NCBI RefSeq assembly: GCF_021397715.1
Contig: NZ_CP090208.1
Location: forward strand, 124,001-188,000
DNA: 64,000 nt
Reading direction: 5' to 3'
Source of the DNA: Pantoea agglomerans
GTDB taxonomy: Bacteria; Pseudomonadota; Gammaproteobacteria; Enterobacterales; Enterobacteriaceae
In this document: positions 17,194 to 25,782 of the stretch, one piece after another
Layout: each line of letters opens with the position of its first letter
How positions within the stretch are numbered: the stretch's first letter is position 1
Made by a program: the position numbers and the translations under genes
Notes under the pieces: model-generated
The model's input: only the letters and a program-made list of their open reading frames with translations
Databases searched by the model: none
What the model was told of the DNA's origin: nothing

Positions 17194-17949
17194 TTAGTGA
17201 GATAACGTTTTTGCGGCGTCTTCGATAATGGCGGCAATCTTTTTCGGTTGTGAAGCATAAATAGCGTGGTTACCTTTCAATTCGGTCACCTTGCTGTTGG
17301 CACGCTTCGCCATAAAGCGTTCCAGTTCAGGATTGATCGCCCGATCCTCAGTGGCGACGACCGCCCAGCTTGGTTTGGTTTTCCATGCCGGTGCGCCAGC
17401 CGCCGCACTGAATGCCGCTACCGCAGGCATCACCTGAGAGCGCGCCAGCAGGTCCGTTTCTTTTACCGGTAAATCGGCGGCAAAATCAGCGTGGAAAGAG
17501 GCGGGTTGCAGATAGAGGAAATGATCGTCCGTTTCGGCGATAGAGTGCGCAGCGGGCGGATATTTTTTTGCCAGGCTCAGCAATGAATCGCCTGCATCGG
17601 GCTCCATCGCCGCAATGTAGACCAGTCCCGCGACAGAAGGATCGTTACCCGCATCGCTGATGATCATCCCACCGTAGCTGTGTCCCACCAGCAGCGTTTT
17701 ACCGGTCTGCATTTTCAGTACGCGTCGGGTCGCAGCGACGTCATCCGCCAGTGAGGTCTGCGGCTCCTGCACGATAGAGACGTTATAGCCCGCTTTACCC
17801 AGCATTCTGGCAATCGGATTCCAGCCAGATCCATCAACAAACGCACCGTGTACCAGCACAATATTTTTTACCGGTTCCGCTACTGAGGTAGCAGCATAGA
17901 GAGATATAACCAGACCTAACGCGATAGAGACCATTGATTTATTAAACAT
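17194..17949 (-). CDS. Secreted alpha/beta hydrolase
   Basis: 251 residues from the ATG at 17949, which has AAGGTG upstream; the longer frame to 18066 lacks a plausible start. A signal peptide is evident (SMVSIALGLVISLYAATSVAEP). The alpha/beta hydrolase landmarks are VLVHGAFVDGSGW (oxyanion), LLVGHSYGG with nucleophile S91, an Asp in VATEDRAINPE and His in LKGNHAIYASQP. It is closest to the esterase-like group with the VHGAF(V/A)DGS motif. Substrate unknown. It follows the dehydrogenase gene on the same strand. Confidence 0.9.
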   Translation of the reverse strand: MFNKSMVSIALGLVISLYAATSVAEPVKNIVLVHGAFVDGSGWNPIARMLGKAGYNVSIVQEPQTSLADDVAATRRVLKMQTGKTLLVGHSYGGMIISDAGNDPSVAGLVYIAAMEPDAGDSLLSLAKKYPPAAHSIAETDDHFLYLQPASFHADFAADLPVKETDLLARSQVMPAVAAFSAAAGAPAWKTKPSWAVVATEDRAINPELERFMAKRANSKVTELKGNHAIYASQPKKIAAIIEDAAKTLSH

Positions 17950-18125
17950 TTTATTCACCTTATCCGTTTCAGATTTGTTTTCAGGGCGTGACCTCTCCAG
18001 GCCGTGACGGTTTCGTCTTATCGGCCTTATGATCATCAACCCGTTTTTAACGTTGTGTGTTCGCACGGCGCGCCTGACCCGATACGGCGTTGGTTGGCGT
18101 CAGCGTGCCTTTCAGGAAAGCCCGG

Positions 18126-19541
18126 TCAGAGCGGATCTTTCGCCCAGACCGCCTGAGCATTGGTAAATTCGCGCAGACCGAAATGGGAGAGTTCCCGACC
18201 GTAGCCGCTCTTTTTCACGCCACCAACAGGAATGCGGGCGTTGGTTGCGGAGAAGCCATTAATAAACACCCCGCCGGTTTCCATACGGCGAGCCAGCCGT
18301 TGTCCTCGCGTGATGTCGCCGGTCCAGAGATTGCCACCCAGCCCATAATCACTGTTGTTCGCCAGTTCAATGGCATGTTCAGCATTTTTCGCCACCGAGA
18401 TGGCCGCAACAGGCCCAAAGGTTTCCTCATCAAAGGCCGCCATACCCGGCACCACATCAGCCAGCACCGTCGGAGCATAAAAGTTGCCGCTCCCTTCCAG
18501 TTTTCTGCCACCCAGCAGCAGCGTGGCGCCAGCGGCCAGGGTGCGTTCGACCTGATCATGCAGTTCATCACGCAGATCTTTTCTGGCCATCGGTCCTACC
18601 TGGGTCTGCGGGTCCCGCGGATCGCCCACTTTCAGCTCACTGACCGCCCTGACGAACTTGCGGGTAAACTCATCAGCAATCGGTGCTTCCAGAATGAACC
18701 GCTTCGCAGCCAGACAGACCTGCCCGGCATTCTGGAAACGTGCCTCAACCGCCGCCTTCACCGCCCGATCGATGTTGGCATCGGCCAGTACGATAAATGC
18801 ATCCGAACCGCCCAGCTCAAGCAGGCTTTTTTTCAGCGCCCGGCCCGCAATAGCCGCAACTGCAGAACCGGCCCGCAGACTGCCGGTTAAGGTCACCGCT
18901 GCAACACGATCATCTTCAATGACCCGTGCAACCGTTTCGTTGTCGGCAACCAGATTGGTGAACAGCCCTGCCGGGAAGCCTGCGCTTTCATAAACCTCCT
19001 GCAGCGCATAAGCCGATCCCATGACGTTGGGCGCGTGTTTCAGGATGAAGCCATTACCGGAGAGCATAATCGGACCCGATGCGCGGACAACCTGCCACAG
19101 CGGAAAGTTCCACGGCATCACCGCCAGCACGGAACCGATTGGCAGCCAGGAAACATAGACCCGATCATCGTTTTCGACGGCAACCGGTTCGTCAGCCAGC
19201 AGCGCCGGGCCATTTTCCGCAATCCACTCAATAGTGACTGCGCATTTCTCTACTTCTGCACGGGCCGCGGTCAGGGTTTTACCCATCTCTGCGGTGATGA
19301 TTGCCGCCAGCGTGTCTGAACGTTCACGTAACAGCGCGGCGAGACGACGGTAAGCAGCGACACGCTCACGCATCGGTGTGGCACGCCAGATGCGGAAAGC
19401 CGCAGAGTTTTGTTCCAGCAGGCTTTCAATCTGCGCTGCCGTCTGTCCGGCGTAGCGGGCAATCAACTCGTCGGTCGCGGGATTACGGGATACTGCCAAT
19501 GTGGCTGAAGATGTATCGGGTGTGGCTGATTGAGATGTCAT
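18126..19541 (-). CDS. NAD(P)-dependent succinate-semialdehyde dehydrogenase-like aldehyde dehydrogenase
   Basis: 471 residues from the ATG at 19541 (AGGAGG eight bases upstream; the GTG two codons earlier is too close). Aldehyde dehydrogenase residues are present: the Asn in MPWNFPLWQV, Glu242 in LELGGSDA and the catalytic Cys276 in NAGQVCLAAKRF. Length and the local motifs resemble the Sad/YneI branch of succinate-semialdehyde dehydrogenases. It oxidises an aldehyde to an acid, possibly succinic semialdehyde. The XRE/MLTR regulator lies immediately upstream. Confidence 0.9.
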   Translation of the reverse strand: MTSQSATPDTSSATLAVSRNPATDELIARYAGQTAAQIESLLEQNSAAFRIWRATPMRERVAAYRRLAALLRERSDTLAAIITAEMGKTLTAARAEVEKCAVTIEWIAENGPALLADEPVAVENDDRVYVSWLPIGSVLAVMPWNFPLWQVVRASGPIMLSGNGFILKHAPNVMGSAYALQEVYESAGFPAGLFTNLVADNETVARVIEDDRVAAVTLTGSLRAGSAVAAIAGRALKKSLLELGGSDAFIVLADANIDRAVKAAVEARFQNAGQVCLAAKRFILEAPIADEFTRKFVRAVSELKVGDPRDPQTQVGPMARKDLRDELHDQVERTLAAGATLLLGGRKLEGSGNFYAPTVLADVVPGMAAFDEETFGPVAAISVAKNAEHAIELANNSDYGLGGNLWTGDITRGQRLARRMETGGVFINGFSATNARIPVGGVKKSGYGRELSHFGLREFTNAQAVWAKDPL

Positions 19542-19640
19542 GTTCACTGCCTCCTGAGAGATTTAATGCAGCGCGATTGTGCTGCCTTGAATCCATCTTA
19601 GGCATCTCAAATCAGCCCAGGAAGGCGTCTTGTTATCCTA

Positions 19641-20450
19641 TTACTGCGAGTCACTGGCAACGTGTCGGGGGATATAGGTCACCAGTGAGAGGTCGGGTCT
19701 GCCTTCCGGTGTTAAGGCGACGTAGGTAAATTCGATGTGTCCGGAGGTCGGATGCATCAGCCGCTTACTGCCTTCGCTCATGCCCATCACTTCGGTGTCC
19801 TGCCACCATTCGTGAAACTCCGCTGAGTTTTCGGAGAGCTCTTTGATCAGCGCATCAAACGGGGCTTTATTTTGTGCGTGGGCCCTTGAGGCGCGAAAAA
19901 CGGAAATCATGCCGCGCGACATCTGTTCCCAGTCAAGGATCAGCGTCCGGTAGGGCTGATAGAGAAAAAGCAGCCGCAGCGTATTACGTTCGTGCGGCTT
20001 CAGCGAACCATAATCGATAAACAGATCGGCAATCGCATCATTCCAGGCGAGGATATCGAGTCGGGTATTGCGAACGTAGGCCGGTATCGGATCGATGGCT
20101 CTGACCAGCCTTTCAAGCCCTTCACTGACGCCGGTATCAGCCTGTCGCGCCACCGGTTCTTCGCGGGGCGAAAGCGCAAAAAGATGGGATGATTCGATGC
20201 GGTTGAGTTTTAAGACTTTGGCAATCCGCTGCAGCGCATCGGCAGATGGCTTGATTTCTCTCCCCTGTTCGAGCCAGGTATACCAGCTGACGCTGACCCC
20301 GGCCAGAATAGCGACCTCTTCCCGGCGCAGGCCTGGCGTGCGCCGGGTCCCTTTCGGCAGACCAAATGCCTGTGGGTCTAGCCTTGCCCGCCGGCTGATT
20401 AAAAATGCCCCTAATTCACGCCGCTGCTCTGGTGTGGTTTTTTTTACCAT
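19641..20450 (-). CDS. XRE-type HTH regulator with MmyB-like ligand-binding domain
   Basis: 269 residues: an N-terminal HTH (LRREEVAILAGVSVSWYTWLEQGR) preceded by the subfamily segment GTRRTPG, and a C-terminal MLTR_LBD/MmyB-type domain (PAYVRNTRLDILAWNDAIADLF). Family members commonly control a neighbouring dehydrogenase. It lies upstream of the aldehyde dehydrogenase gene on the same strand with about 100 bases between, so regulation of that gene is likely. GAGGGGATGCTAA precedes the start. Confidence 0.9.
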   Translation of the reverse strand: MVKKTTPEQRRELGAFLISRRARLDPQAFGLPKGTRRTPGLRREEVAILAGVSVSWYTWLEQGREIKPSADALQRIAKVLKLNRIESSHLFALSPREEPVARQADTGVSEGLERLVRAIDPIPAYVRNTRLDILAWNDAIADLFIDYGSLKPHERNTLRLLFLYQPYRTLILDWEQMSRGMISVFRASRAHAQNKAPFDALIKELSENSAEFHEWWQDTEVMGMSEGSKRLMHPTSGHIEFTYVALTPEGRPDLSLVTYIPRHVASDSQ

Positions 20451-20676
20451 TTAGCATCCCCTCTGATTTTGTTTTTTATTCTGGTTCTGCGAACAACTGA
20501 CACGCTTTGCTGTTTTTATATCAAGACGGTATTTTTATAAAAGGCTTCGCTCATGGTTACTTACACTCTTTCGCAATCGGCCGGTTAATCCCTGTTGTTT
20601 ATAGCGCAGAGACGTGGCGCGCCGTAATCTGTAGCCTGGGCCGCGCGTACATAAGAGTGCAACGGAGGTGGAATAG

Positions 20677-21300
20677 ATGGCTGATGCGACCACAGTAATT
20701 ACCGAAGTAGCCGAACTTGAACGGATTTATGGTGCGGTTGCCAGACCTTCCCTGATGAAAGTCACCGATCATATTCATCCGGCCTACCGACCCTTTATCG
20801 CGGCGGCGTCGTTTGTGGCGCTGGCGACGTCCGGTCCGGACGGGCTGGACGTGTCGCCCAGAGGCGATCCGGCGGGTTTCATCGCGATTGAAGATGACCG
20901 CACGCTGCTGCTGCCTGACCGGCGTGGCAATAACCGCATCGATAGCCTGCGCAACATTCTGCATGACAACCGGGTTGCACTACTGTTTCTGATTCCCGGT
21001 ATTGGCGAGACCTTGCGGGTCAACGGCAGTGCGCAAATCAGCACCGATCCCGCGCTGATTGAACGGTTTTCCATCAATCAGCAATCGCCAAAAACCGTGC
21101 TGCGCATTACCGTTGAAAGCGTCTTTTTCCAGTGCAGTCGCGCCATTATCCGCTCAAAATTGTGGGACCCTGCGGTGCAGATTTCGCGTCAGAGCCTGCC
21201 GAGCACCGGCACGATCCTGAGCCAGCTATCCGCCGCTGAAATTGATGGCGAAGCCTATGATCAAGCCCTGCCGGAACGATTGAAAAACACCTTGTACTAG
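20677..21300 (+). CDS. PPOX-class FMN-dependent flavoprotein (MSMEG_1061-like)
   Basis: 207 residues with the split-barrel pyridoxamine-phosphate-oxidase-like fold: FIAAASFVALATSGPDGLDVSPRGD is the N-terminal beta-barrel and GFIAIEDDRTLLLPDRRGNNRIDSL the FMN-phosphate region. C-terminal AIIRSKLW is conserved in this branch. It binds FMN and probably reduces a small molecule; F420 use is possible in other lineages but unlikely here. CGGAGGTGGAATAG precedes the ATG. Confidence 0.9.
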   Translation: MADATTVITEVAELERIYGAVARPSLMKVTDHIHPAYRPFIAAASFVALATSGPDGLDVSPRGDPAGFIAIEDDRTLLLPDRRGNNRIDSLRNILHDNRVALLFLIPGIGETLRVNGSAQISTDPALIERFSINQQSPKTVLRITVESVFFQCSRAIIRSKLWDPAVQISRQSLPSTGTILSQLSAAEIDGEAYDQALPERLKNTLY

Positions 21301-21309
21301 AGGTGGCTG

Positions 21310-21345
21310 CCGGTCAGCCCGCACGGTGAAATCGGGGCTGACCGG
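21310..21345 (+). terminator. Terminator-like hairpin after PPOX gene
   Basis: Perfect 11-bp stem CCGGTCAGCCC / GGGCTGACCGG with a 14-base loop, ten bases after the stop. No T tract follows, so termination is uncertain. Confidence 0.5.
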
Positions 21346-21390
21346 GCCGCTGTCAGTGATGCTTAGGGTGAAGCACGGCAGATCGCCTCG

Positions 21391-22230
21391 GTGACTGGCG
21401 CGGCTCCGGCCCGGCAGTTGCTGACGGAGTTGGTAGGCCTTCATATATCAGGCGTTATCATGGAGGCGACAAGCCGGTATCACTCTCTGGCTGAATCAAT
21501 ACTGATTTCAGCTGGTATGTCTGTTGCTGTCATTAACCCGCGACAGATAAAGAATTTTGCCCGGGCAATGGGAACGGTGGCAAAAAGTGATTCTATCGAT
21601 GCCAGGATAATCTGCGAATAGGGTCGTCGTATGAAACCGGAATTCAGACCTGCCAGGGACAAAGAGCTTCAGGATCTGGCACTGCTTCTTACCCGGCGGC
21701 GTCAGCTGGTACAGAATCGTGTCATGGAAGCTAACAGGCTGCAGGAAAGAAATGGGGTCTGCATTGAGATGGGTATTGCAGAGCACATCGGCTGGCTTAA
21801 CTCACAGATTGATACTCTGGACCAGGAAATAAAATACCAGCTTAATCAGAATACTGCGCTATCTCCAAAACGAGAAATGCTTGAAAAAGTTAAGGGCATT
21901 GGGCCAGTAACTCAGGATCCTGAGCCAGCTTCCTGAGCCAGGAGCGCTAACGCGCAGGCAGATTTCGGCGGGGGTTGGTGTATACCCGTATGACTGAGAC
22001 AGCGGGCAACTTCGCGATAAAAGGGCTATCTGGGGAGGCAGGGCTGCTCTGCGGGCAACACTATATGGCGATGCTTTCAGCGGTTCGATATAACCCTCAG
22101 ATTAAAGAGTTCTGTACATCCTCATCGCACATGAAAAAGTAAAAAAGTCGCGATTACAGCCTGTATCAGAAAATTCATAACAATATTCAATGCTATGTTC
22201 AGGAACCAAAAGGATTGGATATACAGCTAA
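21391..22230 (+). mobile_element. Decayed IS110-family transposase gene
   Basis: Recognisable IS110 transposase segments in order: GVIMEATSRYHSLAE, VAVINPRQIKNFARAMGT, KSDSIDAR, then LALLLTRRRQLVQNR, KVKGIGPVT, LTRRQISAGVGVYPYD, KRAIWGGRAALRATLY, LSAVRYNPQIKEFC and finally ITACIRKFITIFNAM. The frame is broken by an in-frame TAG at 21619, a frameshift near 21920, a TGA at 21995 and further shifts near 22065 and 22140. The first part (about 40 residues with the first catalytic Asp) is missing. No intact ends were found. It is a fossil insertion next to accessory genes. Confidence 0.85.
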
Positions 22231-22298
22231 AAAGATAATTTACGACTCTGGATGAATCATACGATATGTAACACTGTTCAGTCTGAACGAATACATGG

Positions 22299-22320
22299 TC
22301 CGCTTCGTGCCAGAAGCGGA
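22299..22320. repeat. Intergenic hairpin repeat, copy 1
   Basis: Perfect 8-bp inverted repeat TCCGCTTC / GAAGCGGA around GTGCCA, downstream of the IS110 remnant. Similar elements occur at 23380 and 25639. The pattern resembles a dispersed enterobacterial intergenic repeat of the form TCCGCTTC-GTGCCA-GAAGCGGA. Confidence 0.6.
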
Positions 22321-22509
22321 TAGTTGAAATATGATAGTCTCTGATGCTGATCGCAGTAGTTATTCGTCACTCCTGCTTTTTCAGAAGATTATTTATATCA
22401 GGCCTTTGTTAGTGCAGGCATTACCTGCCTGACGTACAGTTTTATTGCCAAACATTTCATAAATGTCTTGATTCGGGGCCAATGCGAATTATGGTTTATG
22501 GATAAACGC

Positions 22510-23145
22510 TCATTTAGCTTCCTCTTTAATAGCGCGAGGCATAAGATCATAAGGATGAGCCCATCCCGGTAAGGCTGACAGCCGACGTGCCCAGGCGTGG
22601 GTCTGAGGATAGCTTTCCAGATGTATTCCTGTTTCTTCTGTGAAATAAACGTAACCCGCCATGGAAATATCTGCGATCGTGGGTCTGTTGCTGGCAATGA
22701 ATTGTCGACCTTTCAAATGGTGCTCTACGATCGCAAAGGCATTTTCCGCCTGCATTCGCAGAAATTTTGTGACTTCTGACTCGCCGCTTTTGCGGAGACC
22801 GACCATCATGCGTAGCGTCGCGTAATAACTGGAGAATTTGTGGTTATCAAACAACATCCAGCGAAGGATCTCAAGGCGTTCAATATCATTCTCAGCACCA
22901 AATCTTCCTGTAAAGTCAGATAAAAATTGCAGAATTACGCCAGACTGGCTTAAACGTCGTCCATCGAACTCAAGTACCGGTATCTCGCCCATCTCGTTGA
23001 CCAGGCAGGAAAATTCAGCCTTCGAAGCAGGATCAAAGAAATTGACGAAATGTGGAGTCCATGGGAGGCCACACAGGTTAAGCATCAAGGCCGCCTTATA
23101 AGTGTTTCCCGATTCACCCCGGCCATAAAGTGTAAAACTGGTCAT
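22510..23145 (-). CDS. Glutathione S-transferase family protein
   Basis: 211 residues: an N-terminal thioredoxin-like domain (TLYGRGESGNTYKAALMLNLCG, cis-Pro in GEIPVLEFDGRRLSQSGVIL) and a helical C-terminal domain (ASNRPTIADISMAGYVYF, the conserved N-capping region). This is the usual theta/beta-type bacterial GST size. Likely conjugates or binds glutathione-linked substrates. GGAGAAAATCAAT precedes the ATG. It lies between an IS110 remnant and the YaaW-like cassette in a more AT-rich stretch. Confidence 0.92.
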   Translation of the reverse strand: MTSFTLYGRGESGNTYKAALMLNLCGLPWTPHFVNFFDPASKAEFSCLVNEMGEIPVLEFDGRRLSQSGVILQFLSDFTGRFGAENDIERLEILRWMLFDNHKFSSYYATLRMMVGLRKSGESEVTKFLRMQAENAFAIVEHHLKGRQFIASNRPTIADISMAGYVYFTEETGIHLESYPQTHAWARRLSALPGWAHPYDLMPRAIKEEAK

Positions 23146-23379
23146 ATTGATTTTCTCCAGCCTGAAAAATGTGTGAATACCAACAGATACGCACCGGTCT
23201 GTATACTCTGTCGATGGATTTCAGCGACCAATTGGCAGAGTGTAAGTAATAAAAACAACATTAAGTTACCTGTGTGTGCGGACAGGTATGCGTCACGCAG
23301 CTGGACTGAAAAACATAAGCAATAACGATACAGGCTGGTGCATTGAGGGCGTTTAAAAGTCTTATCGCATGAGTTATAC

Positions 23380-23407
23380 GGCAGCTTAGTGCCAGCAGCG
23401 GACGTTG
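23380..23407. repeat. Intergenic hairpin repeat, degenerate copy 2
   Basis: Contains GCAGCTTAGTGCCAGCAGCGGACGTTG, where the GTGCCA loop and the right arm AGCGGACGTT match the pattern of copies 1 and 3 but the left arm is altered. Confidence 0.45.
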
Positions 23408-23527
23408 TGAAGGTGAGTTTATGCCCATTACTGGGGTGCAGAACAGTGCTGGAAGCTGATGTTACTTTCTTCATGGTATGTTAGCTTGCAGGGAGCAGCT
23501 CAGCTTGGATCGGTTCGCACATTGATT

Positions 23528-23650
23528 ATGGGAAAAAAATTAAAGCCCTTAAATCAAATTAGCCATCAGGGGTTTGAGATCAAAGAGAATATCCAGCAAC
23601 ATAGACATTCAAGTTTTACATTCGTTATTGATCAGAATGATCTCACTTAA
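23528..23650 (+). CDS. Possible 40-residue small ORF before the YaaW-like gene
   Basis: Reads MGKKLKPLNQISHQGFEIKE and ends in VIDQNDLT. No ribosome site stands out, and the family is not recognised. It could be a leader peptide, a fragment of a displaced gene or chance. The context is AT-rich accessory DNA. Kept at low confidence. Confidence 0.22.
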   Translation: MGKKLKPLNQISHQGFEIKENIQQHRHSSFTFVIDQNDLT

Positions 23651-23673
23651 AGAAATAATGTCAGGGCAGCCCA

Positions 23674-24303
23674 ATGAAAGCTCCAATTGAATGTGACGAA
23701 GGTATTCTCAGCCTTCTACTCTCAACCGATAAAAAGCATATTGATTATCTGGTTGATGTTTTGACGGATGGCGGTCGAGGGAGGTTAGCACTCTCTACAT
23801 CGGTTATGAATTTGTTGCTTATGGAAAAAGCCGGAACGGACCCTTATTCCGAAGAGATACTTCGCCAGTTACTTCACGGGTTTCAGACCTATGGTGGTCA
23901 CAGCATCGCAAACATGCTCCGCAAGGCACCGATACCTTATAAAACAATACTCCGGGATGTACATATAAAACTTAGAGGCTTAGGGACTGAAAGCAAAACG
24001 GATCTCAAGCTTGAAAAAGAAATTGTGACTGGGTTATTTGGCAGCGAATGGAAAGATATGCCGGAACATACAAGACTGGATCGCTGCACGGAAATGAACG
24101 TTGTCAGTGGCCTATTTAACCTAGGAAAAAGAGTGGAACCGAAGGATACGTCCGGCAATTTTGGCGCGAAGATTTTCAGCAATGTCGCCAGCATTGCGCA
24201 AATCTATACGAACTTATCGCAAACCCTTAGCATCGGTGAAGCTTATCGTGTAACGATCCCTTTTGTCGCGCAGTTGGCATATATAAAAATGCTTACTGCA
24301 TAA
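23674..24303 (+). CDS. YaaW-like (DUF3944/UPF0174) protein
   Basis: 209 residues. It resembles E. coli YaaW: the segment FQTYGGHSIANMLRKAPIPYKTIL matches YaaW's FGG-DSIAN-x-LRG-x-G-x-x-Y-x-x-IL stretch and the C-terminal EAYRVTIPFVAQLAYIKM matches SAYRVTIP-x-V-x-QIA. It is shorter than YaaW (about 237) by a shortened central/C-terminal segment. Function of the family is unknown. AGGGC precedes the ATG. The next gene starts 41 bases downstream, so the two are probably co-transcribed and end at the shared terminator. Composition is AT-richer than the flanks. Confidence 0.72.
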   Translation: MKAPIECDEGILSLLLSTDKKHIDYLVDVLTDGGRGRLALSTSVMNLLLMEKAGTDPYSEEILRQLLHGFQTYGGHSIANMLRKAPIPYKTILRDVHIKLRGLGTESKTDLKLEKEIVTGLFGSEWKDMPEHTRLDRCTEMNVVSGLFNLGKRVEPKDTSGNFGAKIFSNVASIAQIYTNLSQTLSIGEAYRVTIPFVAQLAYIKMLTA

Positions 24304-24344
24304 TAAAGAAATCGCTCAAAAAGTCAAACTCAGATAGGATAATT

Positions 24345-25475
24345 ATGACAACCAACAGTGATAGCGCATTATTGCTCGTCGATGATGATAACTTCCCCGT
24401 ATTGACGGCGCGTCCGATACCCACAATTGACAGCTTACCCGAGAATACTCTGCGTCTTGATGAGAAGGGTATCTCGCAGTTTAATCAAATGCTGAGCCTC
24501 ATACCGCAGGCAAGTTCCACGATAGCTGCACATTCCAAACATATTGTGCATTGTAATATAGCGTTCGATCGCCTGATGGTTCGTAAAGATGGTACTGGCA
24601 GTCTGGGCATGACGCGGAATGCCGCAAATGGACAAATCACCGAGCATGTCAGTTTGAATCCAGCGGAAAAACTCAAAAGTGTTGTTAATACCGGGCTTCT
24701 GCTTAATCTTGCTTCCACCATCGTCGCGCAAAAACACCTTGCAGACATCAATGAAAAGCTCAAAAAAATCGTTGAGGTCGTGAATAAAATCCATGCTTTT
24801 CAGCAGGATGAACGTTCAATGAAAATTGCTGCTTTTCATAAAATGCTTTGCCAAGCAGGCACAACCCTTGCTAAAGGAGACGCCGTCAGCGAATTTACAC
24901 TGCAAACACTGTCCAACAGCAAACAGGATATTCATGGTATTGCGCTACATTTGAAAAAAAATATCGAAACGAGTGCCGAGAAGTTAGGCAGTTTTGACAG
25001 CACAAGTCTGTTTGGCTCTAACGATATCCGTAATGACCTAAAAGAGATTATCGACGAACAGTCTCGTCTGTTTAAAGAGTACATTTTCAGTATGCAGTGC
25101 CTGATGATGGCAAATCTCATACTTTATTATCAAGACGACCTCCGTCAAGAATTTAAAGATGAAGCGGAGCGGCTTATGAAAGAGATTGCTGCGGTTGGCG
25201 GTGTTCAAGATATCTGGAAACAATCGCAGCAGAAAATCACGTTTCAGCTAAGTCGTATGAAACCGCTTTTTGAAAGGGCGGTGAGCACTGAGGCCAATGC
25301 GCGTTATGTTGAGATCCATGCAAAAAAATCCGGAGATGCATTAATGTCCGGGACAGCCTTACTCGCGTCACTTAATCAACGGCTTGAACCAATGGCGGTT
25401 GGTGCATTGCTGGAGATCGAAAATGGGAAAGTTGTAGGTGGTGTACTGGTTGATGCCGGGCTGTCTGATGCATAA
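24345..25475 (+). CDS. Unrecognised helical protein paired with YaaW-like gene
   Basis: 376 residues with no family I can name. The N-terminal part (1-100) has polar strands. Residues about 108-160 form a hydrophobic stretch, VVNTGLLLNLASTIVAQ, followed by a heptad-like KHLADINEKLKKIVEVVNKI, suggesting a membrane-contacting helix plus coiled coil. A second long helix (about 235-285) contains FSMQCLMMANLILYY. The C-terminus is compact (ALLEIENGKVVGGVLVDAG). The ATG follows TAGGATAATT. It forms a two-gene unit with the YaaW-like gene in an accessory region beside an IS110 remnant, ending at a strong terminator. Function not assignable. Confidence 0.7.
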   Translation: MTTNSDSALLLVDDDNFPVLTARPIPTIDSLPENTLRLDEKGISQFNQMLSLIPQASSTIAAHSKHIVHCNIAFDRLMVRKDGTGSLGMTRNAANGQITEHVSLNPAEKLKSVVNTGLLLNLASTIVAQKHLADINEKLKKIVEVVNKIHAFQQDERSMKIAAFHKMLCQAGTTLAKGDAVSEFTLQTLSNSKQDIHGIALHLKKNIETSAEKLGSFDSTSLFGSNDIRNDLKEIIDEQSRLFKEYIFSMQCLMMANLILYYQDDLRQEFKDEAERLMKEIAAVGGVQDIWKQSQQKITFQLSRMKPLFERAVSTEANARYVEIHAKKSGDALMSGTALLASLNQRLEPMAVGALLEIENGKVVGGVLVDAGLSDA

Positions 25476-25494
25476 AGCATCAGGTCATTGTATT

Positions 25495-25528
25495 GAAAGC
25501 CGGAAGCAGAAATGCCTCCGGCTTTTTT
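25495..25528 (+). terminator. Rho-independent terminator after the YaaW-like cassette
   Basis: Stem AAAGCCGGAAGC / GCCTCCGGCTTT with a short loop and a run of T residues. It ends the two-gene transcript about 20 bases after the stop. Confidence 0.85.
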
Positions 25529-25638
25529 ATTGCCTGTGTAAAAGGGAATCCATGGGCTGAAAGCCGTTGACCTGCTCCCTGTAAATGAATAAGCAGCTTG
25601 ATTAAAAATTCTTCATCTACTGTCGGAAAACTGCGAGT

Positions 25639-25665
25639 GTCCGCTTTTCGCTCATAGCGGACGTT
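25639..25665. repeat. Intergenic hairpin repeat, copy 3
   Basis: GTCCGCT and AGCGGAC form a 7-bp inverted repeat followed by GTTC. It resembles copies 1 and 2, which flank the other side of the accessory region. Confidence 0.55.
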
Positions 25666-25782
25666 CAACACCCCAACCACTTCACGTCTTTGAAACACCC
25701 TCTCTGGTTGACATCAAACACAACTGCTCACTCGTTTTTTCGCAGCCTGCGACAGCTCCGCCCTGTTTGCTGCCGTTAGGCG

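Noticed and set aside
23142..23474. 110-codon minus-strand frame upstream of the GST
   Set aside because: Covers the hairpin repeat and has no family pattern; it runs into the GST promoter region.
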